Source: Bacteroidales bacterium (GTDB lineage: Bacteria; Bacteroidota; Bacteroidia; Bacteroidales; JAADJA01). From it: a DNA stretch of 64,000 nt. The notes beneath the pieces were generated by a model, which was not told where the DNA came from, searched no databases, and saw nothing but the letters and a program-made list of their open reading frames with translations. The stretch covers positions 1 to 64,000 of the forward strand of contig JAGQVE010000020.1 of assembly GCA_020438105.1 (NCBI GenBank), given 5' to 3'. Positions 17,794-26,801 of this stretch are shown here, one piece after another. How positions within the stretch are numbered: the stretch's first letter is position 1; every line of letters begins with the position of its first letter. The position numbers were made by a program, and so were the translations under genes.

Positions 17794-18875
17794 TTGAGAT
17801 ATAACTTGTAAACTTCGGAGGCTGCGAGTAAAAAGGCACCTGAAACGAATTCACGGCTATCCGACTTGCTAACATTGCCCGGGGCGCGGGCAACATCCTG
17901 TCCCCGGCAAACCTTACCATTTTCATCGACGGCATTGTAAAGTGCATCCCACGATTTGATTAAAACCGGGAGGTAGGATTCTCTTTCTAAGATACCCGTA
18001 TTAATTCCCCAGGCCAATCCGTAAGTAAAAAAGGCGGTTCCGCTGCTTTCGGGGTCAGGATAGTCATCAGGATCGAGCAGGCTGCTTCGCCAGAAACCAT
18101 CTTCGCCCTGGCTTTGGGCAAGACTTTCAGCCATTTGAAAATAGAACTTTTTATAATAATCCGTCATTGGATCAGATTCCGGGAGTATTGTTAAAATTTT
18201 AGTTATTGCTGCAAAGGCCCAGCCATTTCCCCTTGACCAAAATTCAGGTTTACCATTTTCTGAAGTAGTCAATTTTGCTTTCAGATCACGAAAATAGAGA
18301 TGGTAAGTGGTATCATAAAGCTGATCGGTGACCTCCCTGAAAATCCGGTCGGCATAAATTTTATATTTTGAATCCCCGGTGATTTCACTCATCATGAAAT
18401 AAGCCGGCGCACCTACGTACAACGCGTCCACATAATCCCATCCGGCATCAAATGCGTGTTCGTTTCTTTCAATCCGCTTATCCATAAAAGCCCTTGTGTT
18501 TTCTATCATGTAAGGCTTTTGATCAAGTTGATAAAGCTGTATCCAGGTTTGTGAGCAAGTGAGCCGGTTGGCAGGATAGATCCATTCCGATCCGGTTTTC
18601 CAGCCATGTTTTTGGCCCCATGCCATCATTTGGTTTAGCACTATAGAATCATTTGTAACCTGGTAAAAAGCCATGAGGCCGGTATAATAAGTTGCCCGGA
18701 TCCAGTTTCGGTCGTTTTGTTTCCAGGCATTCTCAGCAAAATGCCCGTTAACCCGATACATCAGTTTTAAAACTGAATCAGGATCGAAAATTATTGGTAA
18801 ACCTATTTGAGCCTTTTGACTAAAACAATTCAGACCTACAGATAAGGATAGTATTAATAGGAGGGTATGCCTCAT
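17775..18875 (-). CDS. GH105/GH88-like unsaturated glycuronyl hydrolase
   Basis: 366 residues with a signal peptide (MRHTLLLILSLSVGLNCFSQ). Motifs typical of the GH105 alpha/alpha barrel are ATYYTGLMAFYQVTND, the catalytic region AFDAGWDYVDALYVGAPAYF, and WSRGNGWAFAAI. Family members such as YteR remove the unsaturated galacturonyl residue from rhamnogalacturonan fragments left by polysaccharide lyases. Periplasmic location is inferred. It is not in a visible polysaccharide utilisation locus: no SusC/SusD pair is present. Its last 19 bp overlap the M49 gene tail to tail. Confidence 0.88.
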   Translation of the reverse strand: MRHTLLLILSLSVGLNCFSQKAQIGLPIIFDPDSVLKLMYRVNGHFAENAWKQNDRNWIRATYYTGLMAFYQVTNDSIVLNQMMAWGQKHGWKTGSEWIYPANRLTCSQTWIQLYQLDQKPYMIENTRAFMDKRIERNEHAFDAGWDYVDALYVGAPAYFMMSEITGDSKYKIYADRIFREVTDQLYDTTYHLYFRDLKAKLTTSENGKPEFWSRGNGWAFAAITKILTILPESDPMTDYYKKFYFQMAESLAQSQGEDGFWRSSLLDPDDYPDPESSGTAFFTYGLAWGINTGILERESYLPVLIKSWDALYNAVDENGKVCRGQDVARAPGNVSKSDSREFVSGAFLLAASEVYKLYLNQSKKE

Positions 18876-18930
18876 GAATTTTTGATTTCGAAGCTAATTT
18901 AACGAATTTGCCGCCATCAGGATGCATAAA

Positions 18931-18959
18931 AAAGCCACCTTTCAAATAAAGGTGGCTTT
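18931..18959 (-). terminator. Rho-independent terminator of the propeller gene
   Basis: A perfect 12-bp stem (aaagccaccttt / aaaggtggcttt) with loop caaat lies 17 bp beyond the stop of the propeller protein gene. On the minus strand the stem is followed by a run of T. Confidence 0.85.
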
Positions 18960-18976
18960 CCATGCTCATATTAAAA

Positions 18977-20341
18977 TTATTGAATGATCAATTTTTTTGC
19001 TTGCACAGTATTATTAGCAGAAAGCCTATAATAATACATGCCGGGAGCTAATCCTTGTTTTTCAACCAAAATACTGTGTTTACCCCGGTTCATCACTTCA
19101 TCAGCCAATACACTCACCTGGTTTCCTGCCATGTCATAAAGTATCAGTTGAGCAGAGCCTGACTCGGGCAGTTCAAAGTTTATCCGGGTTTGATCCTTGA
19201 ACGGATTCGGGATATTTTGATAAAGTGAGGGCAAATTATTGGCGATCGGTTGTTCACCAACAGCCAGTGGGATATTAAATATTATCTTAAATATAGTTGT
19301 GCCAAGATTTATCAGGTTTCCGTAAAGCGCAAGGTAGGCCACCGCAATGGCCGAACCGGTCACAATATAACTGGTAAATATCGAAATAAGGGCATTGGCC
19401 GGCAATCCTGCAAGCATGGGAGTCCAGCCACTGAGCAGGGCCAATGAATAGAAAAAGTTGCCTCCGGTAGCAGCATAAAAGCTAAACATGTATATTGGCA
19501 ATAAGGTAGCCGCTATCCGCAAAGCCCTTATCCTGGTTAATTCCTTTTGGGCGGCCATTGCCACTACAAATGTTGATACCGTAAATGCCGTAAATACATC
19601 AGTTATATATAGATTGCCTTCGGTTGTACCGATCATCAGGTATGTGGTAGGCATTTCATCACCCTGTGCCGGTTCCTGATCAAACTCAACACTGATGGCA
19701 TATTCGTTTTCGCCATCTCCGGTAACTTTATCCCAGGTATCGCCATCATCAGACGAAGTATAACAACCATAACTGGTAGCAGCAGCAATGGTTCCGTCAG
19801 GCCCAACAGCCAGCCCTCGCACCCACGCATCAGAAGGGATAATATCGTTTGTGTAAGCCCATGAAGTACCGTTGTCGAGTGACCGGTAAACCCCCTGCCT
19901 TGTTCCGGCAAATATGATATTGGGGCTGCCTTCCTTTACAGCTATGGAGAATATATTATTTCCGGAAGGAACAGAAACCAATAAATCCCAGGTGCTACCC
20001 TGGTTGGATGAACGGTAAAGGCCCTCATCTGAGGGATAATCCCAAACCGAAGCATACAGGTTATTATCCGGTCCAATCATCACAACACGGCTGGTATAGG
20101 CGTCAAATAGATTATCCCAGCTTAGCCCGTCGTTAATTGACCGGCGTATTCCTCCATCCTCCCCATTGGGCCAGTTGTAGGAACCGGTTGCAACAAATAT
20201 TATTTCCAAATTCTCATCATAACAAATGTCGGTTACACCACCCCCATCTGGCTCTGTTGGCAATTGTTCCCACATTTGGGCAGTTGAAAGTAGCGGAGTA
20301 AATAAAACGAGTAGGATTGTTGATAGTAGGATTTTTTTCAT
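18977..20341 (-). CDS. T9SS propeller protein with hydrophobic insert
   Basis: 454 residues. Signal peptide MKKILLSTILLVLFTPLLSTAQ. Residues about 25-245 form BNR/sialidase-like propeller repeats (SINDGLSWDNL, SSNQGSTWDL, SLDNGTSWAY, SSDDGDTWDKV). Residues about 248-356 (DNA 19274-19600) are strongly hydrophobic, with about three candidate membrane spans and a basic patch KELTRIRALRIA. The last about 83 residues (LYQNIPNPFKDQ to KKLIIQ) are a T9SS sorting domain. A multi-span segment between exported domains is unusual because T9SS cargo must cross the periplasm in soluble form. The frame is intact. Function unknown. Confidence 0.75.
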   Translation of the reverse strand: MKKILLSTILLVLFTPLLSTAQMWEQLPTEPDGGGVTDICYDENLEIIFVATGSYNWPNGEDGGIRRSINDGLSWDNLFDAYTSRVVMIGPDNNLYASVWDYPSDEGLYRSSNQGSTWDLLVSVPSGNNIFSIAVKEGSPNIIFAGTRQGVYRSLDNGTSWAYTNDIIPSDAWVRGLAVGPDGTIAAATSYGCYTSSDDGDTWDKVTGDGENEYAISVEFDQEPAQGDEMPTTYLMIGTTEGNLYITDVFTAFTVSTFVVAMAAQKELTRIRALRIAATLLPIYMFSFYAATGGNFFYSLALLSGWTPMLAGLPANALISIFTSYIVTGSAIAVAYLALYGNLINLGTTIFKIIFNIPLAVGEQPIANNLPSLYQNIPNPFKDQTRINFELPESGSAQLILYDMAGNQVSVLADEVMNRGKHSILVEKQGLAPGMYYYRLSANNTVQAKKLIIQ

Positions 20342-20428
20342 ATCTAAACAATTTGATTAATATTTTGAAGCGGAGATATTTACAAAATACAAAATCAAAA
20401 AGCCATAGGTTCAAACTTAACATCCATT

Positions 20429-20461
20429 TAACAAAAAAGCCAGACTCAAAAAAGCCTGGCC
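20429..20461 (-). terminator. Probable terminator of the stress-protein gene
   Basis: On the minus strand GCCAGG / TCTGGC form a 6-bp stem with a 10-nt loop followed by TTTTTT, 25-57 bp past the stop of the universal stress protein gene. Confidence 0.5.
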
Positions 20462-20485
20462 TGTAATTTAGATACCTGTTGTTTT

Positions 20486-21322
20486 TTAAATCTTAAAGAT
20501 TTTTTCCCAGTTATATTTACGGGGATTGATACACATTACAGGTATTTGCGACGTGTTGAAAATCATCTCTTCATCATAACTTCCCAACAGGAAGGTTGAA
20601 AAACTCTTATCGGGATTGGTCATGATCATGATCATGTCTGCCACATTCGCGGTAGCATAATCGATCACTTGTTTTGAGAAATTACTTCCGTCGGTTTCAA
20701 TTACCTTATAAGTTACCATTTCATTGTCGAAATGATTGGTGATGATCTTAACGGCTTCGGCCAGTTCAGGAGATTTGATGGAGTATATATGTATTTCAGC
20801 TCCAAAACTTTTGGCAATATAGGTCGCCCATCTTGTTTTTTCCCATGGTCCTGAATCGCTGGTTATGGGTAAAATTATTTTTTTATACCCTTTATCAAAG
20901 GGACGCTTTTGAACTACAACCACCGGAACAGGTGAACTGGTCACAACTTTCAGTGCAAAGCTACCGGTTAGTTTTTGCATTCCAACTTTTCCATGTGTTC
21001 CCAGATACATGAGGTTTGCACCCAGATCTTTTGCAACTTCTGCAATGGTTGTAAAAATGTCACCCTCTTTGGAAATGGTTTCAACCTCAACATTGTGCTC
21101 AGAATGGATGGAAGAAGCAATTTCATTGAGTTTTTTCTCAATGGCGTCTTCTCCTTCACCGTCTTTTTTTAGCTGTGCCTTCGTATTTTTGTCGATTACA
21201 TGAAGCAATGCAATCTTATTATTTAAAAACTTTGCTGCTTCCACAGCCTGATTCATAGCGTTGTTACAAACTTCTGAAAAGTCGGTGGGAATCAGAATAA
21301 TATCATTCATTTTTGAATCCAT
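20486..21322 (-). CDS. Tandem-domain universal stress protein
   Basis: 278 residues with two UspA folds (about 5-145 and 155-270). The first begins IILIPTDFSEVCNNAMNQAVE and ends with the GTHGKVGMQKLTGSFALKVV block, which resembles the nucleotide-binding G-x2-G-x9-G region. The second domain is more degenerate. Such proteins are cytoplasmic and respond to starvation or stress; many bind ATP. The start could also be M5 (MNDIILI). It stands alone with its own terminator. Confidence 0.88.
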   Translation of the reverse strand: MDSKMNDIILIPTDFSEVCNNAMNQAVEAAKFLNNKIALLHVIDKNTKAQLKKDGEGEDAIEKKLNEIASSIHSEHNVEVETISKEGDIFTTIAEVAKDLGANLMYLGTHGKVGMQKLTGSFALKVVTSSPVPVVVVQKRPFDKGYKKIILPITSDSGPWEKTRWATYIAKSFGAEIHIYSIKSPELAEAVKIITNHFDNEMVTYKVIETDGSNFSKQVIDYATANVADMIMIMTNPDKSFSTFLLGSYDEEMIFNTSQIPVMCINPRKYNWEKIFKI

Positions 21323-21397
21323 TTGTTTTACAAATTTGGGTAAGGGTTATTATTTCAGACAAAAATAGAAATTTTTTGTTCGCAAGTATTGATCTTT

Positions 21398-21985
21398 TTA
21401 ATTTTTTGGGCAGATCAGCTCTTCAAGTTCACGGATGTTTTCTTGTTTCTTTTCTTCTCTTAATTGTCGGGCTGATGCCGTAAAATATTGATGATTTTTC
21501 AGGAATGCAAGCTGTTTTTCGTGCCATTCGCGGATGGAAGAAATGATCCCAACTTTTTTCCATTCAAATTGCAATTTTTGCCCGATCATAAAAAGGTCGT
21601 CGCGCCCGATGTAATCTAGATCGGCATCGGCCATGATCTCCTCCAGATGATTGGTTGGGTTTTGAGGCAACTTGGTGGCATTGATCATTCCGGTGATAGC
21701 TTGAATATCTTTTTCCGAATAACCATATCCGGGTAAAACATCCCTCGCGATTTTTATGGATTCATCCTCATGGCCTTTGTACACCCGCGTGAAGCCGATA
21801 TCATGGAAAAGTGCTGCCGTTTTCAGGAGCATTTTATCATGACCGTTTACCCCTTCCAATTCTGCGTAGCGCTCCACAGCCTTTATCACATCCTTGGTAT
21901 GACCGGGCGAATGATACATAAGGTCTTCATTCAGCTCACTTTTCAGGCGATCAAGAATGTATGTTTTTAATGATTCAAAATCCAT
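21398..21985 (-). CDS. HD-domain phosphohydrolase
   Basis: 195 residues. Metal ligands of the HD fold are visible: H29 in YHSPGHTKDV, H61-D62 in LFHDIGFTRVYKGHED (with H72), and the later aspartates in MADADLDYIGR. Length and motifs match small stand-alone HD hydrolases acting on nucleotides or signalling molecules. It starts 38 bp downstream of the adenylyl-cyclase-like gene on the same strand. A role in degrading a nucleotide made by that cyclase is possible but only inferred from position. Confidence 0.8.
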   Translation of the reverse strand: MDFESLKTYILDRLKSELNEDLMYHSPGHTKDVIKAVERYAELEGVNGHDKMLLKTAALFHDIGFTRVYKGHEDESIKIARDVLPGYGYSEKDIQAITGMINATKLPQNPTNHLEEIMADADLDYIGRDDLFMIGQKLQFEWKKVGIISSIREWHEKQLAFLKNHQYFTASARQLREEKKQENIRELEELICPKN

Positions 21986-22023
21986 ATTTTCCTAGTCAAT
22001 TATTTTATAAACGCTTGATTTGC

Positions 22024-24183
22024 TTATTTGTTCTGATCCCAACCTACCGATTGGATGCCATCCCAATTTTCAGGTACGCCCTGATCGATAAACCGGCTAC
22101 ATCTTTTAACATATTCCAAGGCAGCACGGTCGCCCGGATTGACTTTGCTTACCTGCTTAAAGCATTTATTTGCTTCGGCAAAACGCCGGGTTTTATAATG
22201 ATTGATTCCTTCGGCAAAAAGAGCCTTGGTTTCCAGTTTCAAATTTCGAACATCCTCCGGATCTCCATCAATGATCTCAAATATATATACTGCCTCTTTT
22301 TTCCCTTTCACCTTTACAATATCCAGAAAACGATAATTGTATTGACCCGGATCATTTAATTTGATTAACGTATCCTGGCTGATGATGATGGAGCTTCCGT
22401 AAACTTTTGTTAGCCCTTCGAGGCGGGCGGCAAGATTAACAGCATCGGAAATAACGGTTCCGTCCATCCGTCCTTCGCCTCCTACCACACCCAACATTAA
22501 TGAGCCGGTGTGTATGCCAATCCCGCTATTGATAGAGGGTTTGTCAAACTGATCCATGACCTGGTTGAACTGCGATAATTTGATTCTCATTTCGATGGAG
22601 GCATTGATTGCGTCTTCAACCGATTCGCTGAACAAAGCCATGATGCTATCGCCAATATATTTATCAATAAAACCATTATTATTACGAATAACCGGCTCCA
22701 TATAACCCAGGTAATAATTGATAAAATCAAAATTTTCCTTGGGGGTCATTTGTTCCGAAATTTCGGTAAATGAACGAATATCACTAAAAAGCACAGTCAT
22801 TTCTTTTTCCACCTGATCGCCCAGGCGGATATCCACAAAACTCTCTTTGCCTAAAAATTCAAGAAATTGTTTGGGTACAAAATGAGAGTATGCCTCTGTC
22901 ATATTCGACATATTTTGAATATACTGCCCCAGTCGGTGAGTCATCTCATTATAACCTTCGGTTAATTCCCCAATTTCGTCATTGGTTCGTACGATTCCAT
23001 AATTATGCATTTCACCTTTGCCCGTTTGACGCATGTTGTATAAAAGCTCTTTAACGGGATGCACAATATCCTGGGTGGTCCATTTCACCAGGAACAGGAT
23101 GTAAATAAAGGCAATAAAAATGCTGCTGTAAATACCAATAAACATAAAAAATGCATTCAGCGCATTGATGTAAAACATCCAGCCCGGCATATTAAAATCG
23201 TTTTCACTGCCACCAAACATTTTTATGAAACGTTCTGTGTCGCCCATTAAGATATCTTTCTGTTCGGGCGTATAATCTCCAATATTCAGATCCCTTAAAT
23301 GAGTGATGCTCAGAAACAGGTAAAAAATCACAATAGTGAGGGGAAGCAGGGTAGTCATTGCTGCCGAAAGAAACATGCGGTTGCGGATCCTGCCCACCCG
23401 TATGTTAAATATCCTTTTACGAAGCTCCTCCCGGGTAAAGATCAATTCGATATAGCGAATATGAACCCTGTGCTTTTCCCAATAATACACAAATAAAAGT
23501 GATAAAACAGATGCGGTGAGTGATATGTAAAAGAAGTGGATAAACAAGGTTCGCTCAAGCTCCTCATTAAAGCTATCGGGCGTCAGCATTTTTATGAGCA
23601 TGGAAACATGGGCAATAACAAAGGCGAGACCTAAAATACCGGCATTGATCCAGGGTGATTTTAATAAAAAACGCTTACAAAACCTGAAAAGCTTTGGTGA
23701 GATAGATTTGTTGTTTCGTTTTCGCGAAAAAAGCCTCTTAAAGGGCAGGTTAAAAATAAGCCCCAGGAAAAAGCTCACCAATAGCAAATTAAAAAGCAGG
23801 TTAAATGCCTTACCGATCTGACTGCCGTCATCCGAACTTTCATCAATTTGATCAGTATTGCCAATAACCACCCCCTGATTTGGGGAAATTCGAATCCCAG
23901 GTTTTGTTTCATTGCTTGTACTGTCAGAACCTCCATATAAGGCTGACTCTATTGTATCCTGACTTAACTTAGCAATAAATTGACCGATGGAATCATTTCT
24001 CCCACGGGATTCCGTTTGCAACGCAGATTTGCGTTTATCGCTGCGTTCTTTTAGTTCAGGTGCATATTTTATTGATAAAATCAGTAAGAAGGGTAGCACA
24101 AGCCAATAATACAACATCGTTGCAGAAAAATAAATTCTGAATCCGAAAAACCGGGGAACCCTTTTCGTATTTTTACTGGCCAT
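22024..24183 (-). CDS. Class III adenylate/guanylate cyclase with HAMP domain
   Basis: 719 residues. Membrane segments near the N terminus (about 20-40, 130-160, 175-200, 215-245) and around 280-375 are followed by a HAMP linker. The cyclase domain carries both metal aspartates, D468 (LFSDIRSFTE) and D512 (IGDSIMALF). K508 in DKYIGD suggests ATP rather than GTP as substrate. A TPR-like tail (about 645-700) ends the protein. It is an inner-membrane enzyme making a cyclic nucleotide, co-directional with the HD hydrolase. A CAAAAATA box on the plus strand (24206-24213) is a possible minus-strand -7 element. Confidence 0.9.
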   Translation of the reverse strand: MASKNTKRVPRFFGFRIYFSATMLYYWLVLPFLLILSIKYAPELKERSDKRKSALQTESRGRNDSIGQFIAKLSQDTIESALYGGSDSTSNETKPGIRISPNQGVVIGNTDQIDESSDDGSQIGKAFNLLFNLLLVSFFLGLIFNLPFKRLFSRKRNNKSISPKLFRFCKRFLLKSPWINAGILGLAFVIAHVSMLIKMLTPDSFNEELERTLFIHFFYISLTASVLSLLFVYYWEKHRVHIRYIELIFTREELRKRIFNIRVGRIRNRMFLSAAMTTLLPLTIVIFYLFLSITHLRDLNIGDYTPEQKDILMGDTERFIKMFGGSENDFNMPGWMFYINALNAFFMFIGIYSSIFIAFIYILFLVKWTTQDIVHPVKELLYNMRQTGKGEMHNYGIVRTNDEIGELTEGYNEMTHRLGQYIQNMSNMTEAYSHFVPKQFLEFLGKESFVDIRLGDQVEKEMTVLFSDIRSFTEISEQMTPKENFDFINYYLGYMEPVIRNNNGFIDKYIGDSIMALFSESVEDAINASIEMRIKLSQFNQVMDQFDKPSINSGIGIHTGSLMLGVVGGEGRMDGTVISDAVNLAARLEGLTKVYGSSIIISQDTLIKLNDPGQYNYRFLDIVKVKGKKEAVYIFEIIDGDPEDVRNLKLETKALFAEGINHYKTRRFAEANKCFKQVSKVNPGDRAALEYVKRCSRFIDQGVPENWDGIQSVGWDQNK

Positions 24184-24360
24184 GAATCACTATTCGATCA
24201 AAATCCAAAAATAGGTAATTTTTAATTTAATTGAAGCTTTGGTATTGTTACTTCAAATTCAAAAGAAATATTGTTATCCTAAATCAACACCTTATACTTA
24301 AATTTGTTATTTGAAATGATGGTTCAATGCCGAACAATCCTTAAAACTATCGATTTTTCA

Positions 24361-25506
24361 ATGAGCATCGCAGGTAAATTCATTAATTCATTCACCAAAT
24401 TATTTTCTTTCATCGGGTTGTCTGTTTTTACTTTTTTCAACATCGTTCAGGTGAATGGCCAGGGCCACCATAATTCGGATTATTATGTTCAAAACAATGA
24501 TACAACAAGGTGCACCCACCTTATTTTCTTTTCAGGTGATACCTGTAAAAAACTGAAATGGTATGATCGCGACGGCATAGCTACTACCCTAAATTGTATT
24601 GCCGAAAATGGCGTTACCGCTTTTGGAATGAATGGGAGGGATTACGAACTGGTTGAAATTAAAAATGAGAAAAAAAGGTATCTGTGGAAAAAGATTGATG
24701 GGATGATCTCCTTGTATGTTCAGGATTTTACGGAAACACAATGGTATGATCAAAACATGCCTGAAACTGAAACTCAGAAGTTTGTTAAGCTTCACGATAA
24801 CCTCTACCATATACGTAATAAAAGAAATATCCAGCAAATTCTTTTACCCACATTTTCTGCCTGCGAAGGATTTCGATCGGGTTATTACGGTAAGTTTTCA
24901 ATGGACGAACTTGATAACATGATCAAAGTGTACAATGCAAACTGTGTGTACGAACCGAATAACGACTTCAGAGAAAACAGCGATTATATTGTGGATATGC
25001 AGGGTGATACAGTTTTTTGTCATTCAGTAGAGATCAGACGAAGCACCGGCTTTGTAAATGAGATCAGGTATACCGTGCCTGCGGGTCGGGTTTATACCAT
25101 ATCGGGCAGGAATAACTGCGAGCAATATCGCTCATTTTCCATTAACAAACAGGTATTTGATTTAATTCCGCTTAAGCCGGGTGAACCTGGCAGAGGGAAA
25201 ATGCATGTGTGGCGTAAAATTAACGGACGGATAAAACTATATGATTATTTCAGGGAAATGCGCGGGATGGAACGACCACTTAATACTAACCCTGCGGGCG
25301 GCACTGATGAAATTATCTACACCGTTCAGTTGGAAGATGATATTTATGTAGAGGTTACCGATAAAAAGCTGAATAAGACCATTATGCCATTTTTATTGAA
25401 ATGCGAGTCATTTACTGAATTATTCAAGGATGAAGTAACCTCTGAACGTGAAGTTTTTGAACTGGTTATTAAACTTTTCAATCAACATTGCCCGCAAAAT
25501 GATTAA
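24361..25506 (+). CDS. Secreted protein with internal duplication, unknown
   Basis: 381 residues from ATG 24361. That start opens a hydrophobic leader ending near VQVNGQ and lies beyond a TAAATTTG -7 box (24299-24306), which rules out the far-upstream TTG; ATG 24316 is the alternative. The mature protein consists of two related halves of about 170 residues. Each has a W-K/R-K-I-D/N-G-x-I-x-L-Y block, a P-x4-CE-x-F block near its end, and a terminal Cys (YNANC; FNQHC). I do not recognise the family. An extracytoplasmic protein with disulfides is likely. Confidence 0.65.
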   Translation: MSIAGKFINSFTKLFSFIGLSVFTFFNIVQVNGQGHHNSDYYVQNNDTTRCTHLIFFSGDTCKKLKWYDRDGIATTLNCIAENGVTAFGMNGRDYELVEIKNEKKRYLWKKIDGMISLYVQDFTETQWYDQNMPETETQKFVKLHDNLYHIRNKRNIQQILLPTFSACEGFRSGYYGKFSMDELDNMIKVYNANCVYEPNNDFRENSDYIVDMQGDTVFCHSVEIRRSTGFVNEIRYTVPAGRVYTISGRNNCEQYRSFSINKQVFDLIPLKPGEPGRGKMHVWRKINGRIKLYDYFREMRGMERPLNTNPAGGTDEIIYTVQLEDDIYVEVTDKKLNKTIMPFLLKCESFTELFKDEVTSEREVFELVIKLFNQHCPQND

Positions 25507-25589
25507 GCACTTTGTACCGATTTTTAGGAGTCTGTTTATGAATCATTATTTTTGTATGTTTGAATTTTACTAATGAACACTACTGCTCA

Positions 25590-26102
25590 ATGTTTAAGGA
25601 AATAAGTGTCAATAAAATAGAAGAAAATCCGTTTCACCTCATTGGCAAACAATGGATGCTGATCACTGCCGGAGGGCCAGATTCATTCAATACCATGACT
25701 GCTGCCTGGGGAGGATTCGGTTACTTGTGGAATCTTCCGGTTACTTCCATTTTTATCCGTCCTCAGCGATATACATTCGAATTTACTGAAAAGAATGATT
25801 TTTATACACTTTCATTTTTTGAAAAAAAACATAAAAACATTTTAACCTATTGTGGCACTCATTCAGGGAAGGATTATAACAAAACCAAAGATACAGGCCT
25901 TGTTCCGTTGGAAACAGATTTGGGGAACATTTATTTTGAACAGGCACGACTGGTTTTTGAATGTAAAAAACTCTATTATGATGACATTAAACCCGAACAT
26001 TTTGCAGATAGGTTAATCCAGCGAAACTACCCCAAAAAGGATTATCATCGTATGTATATCGGAAAGGTGATTAAGTGCCTGGTGAATGAAGATGAAACCT
26101 AG
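25590..26102 (+). CDS. Flavin reductase-like FMN-binding protein
   Basis: 170 residues from ATG 25590; an upstream TTG in frame is less likely. The split-barrel flavin reductase pattern is visible: QWMLITAGGPDSFNTMTAAWGG near the start (the conserved T-x-x-W/S-G turn), then SIFIRPQRYTFEF and YTLSFF. Members bind FMN and reduce it with NAD(P)H or act as flavoproteins of unknown role. The DUF6913 gene begins 31 bp downstream on the same strand. Confidence 0.85.
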   Translation: MFKEISVNKIEENPFHLIGKQWMLITAGGPDSFNTMTAAWGGFGYLWNLPVTSIFIRPQRYTFEFTEKNDFYTLSFFEKKHKNILTYCGTHSGKDYNKTKDTGLVPLETDLGNIYFEQARLVFECKKLYYDDIKPEHFADRLIQRNYPKKDYHRMYIGKVIKCLVNEDET

Positions 26103-26133
26103 CATATTATAAATCGGGATTGAAAATTTGTAA

Positions 26134-26682
26134 ATGGCAGGTATTTTTGAAAATATAAAATCAACTTATGGCAACTGGATTTTAAAAAGCCAGTTTGGAA
26201 AAGTTTCGAGGCATAAATCGCTGGTCAACCTGGATGAGGCCAAAAACATCGGGATCGTTTACAAAGTGAACAGCGAGCGGGAATTTAATGCTGTTAAAGA
26301 CCTTACCAAAGCATTAACCACCACAAAAAAACAGGTTCTGGCCATCGGGTTTGTTGATCGTAATGAAATACCGAATTATTGTGTTGCAGCTAATGCCGGG
26401 TTTTATTTTTCAAGGAAAGATATCAACTGGTTTGGGGGCCCTAAAAGTGATTATATAAAAACATTCATTAATAAAGAGTTTGATATATTAATTGATCTCA
26501 CCCTCGAAAACGTTTTCATCAACAGGTATATAAGCTCGTTATCGCGTTCAAGATTTAAAGTGGGGCCGGAACTCGGTTTTAACCAGGATTTTCTGGATAT
26601 GATGATCAAAATGGACAACAATACACGAGAAGAAGAATACATCCTGCAGATTCTTCATTATCTGCGCATGTTTAAAAGTTAA
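26134..26682 (+). CDS. DUF6913-like protein
   Basis: 182 residues with no signal or membrane segment. Blocks NIGIVYKVNSEREF, KQVLAIGFVDR and FDILIDLTLENVFIN match a Bacteroidota family I know as DUF6913. Function unestablished. It follows the flavin reductase gene closely and may share its transcript. Cytoplasmic location is inferred from the absence of export signals. Confidence 0.7.
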   Translation: MAGIFENIKSTYGNWILKSQFGKVSRHKSLVNLDEAKNIGIVYKVNSEREFNAVKDLTKALTTTKKQVLAIGFVDRNEIPNYCVAANAGFYFSRKDINWFGGPKSDYIKTFINKEFDILIDLTLENVFINRYISSLSRSRFKVGPELGFNQDFLDMMIKMDNNTREEEYILQILHYLRMFKS

Positions 26683-26749
26683 TTCCCTTTAATGACCACT
26701 CAATTTCAGCGCAACCATTGAGGCTTTTAACCTGTCAACACATTGGGTT

Positions 26750-26778
26750 TTGAAACCCGCCTTATTTGTATAATTTTG
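26750..26778 (+). promoter_or_regulatory. Promoter of the first M14 peptidase gene
   Basis: TTG (26750-26752), an 18-bp spacer and TAATTTTG (26771-26778) give a full match to the Bacteroidota sigma pattern. It lies 23 bp before ATG 26802 and supports that start over an in-frame ATG upstream. Confidence 0.7.
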
Positions 26779-26801
26779 CTTTTCAATTTTATCGGAACAA
26801 A

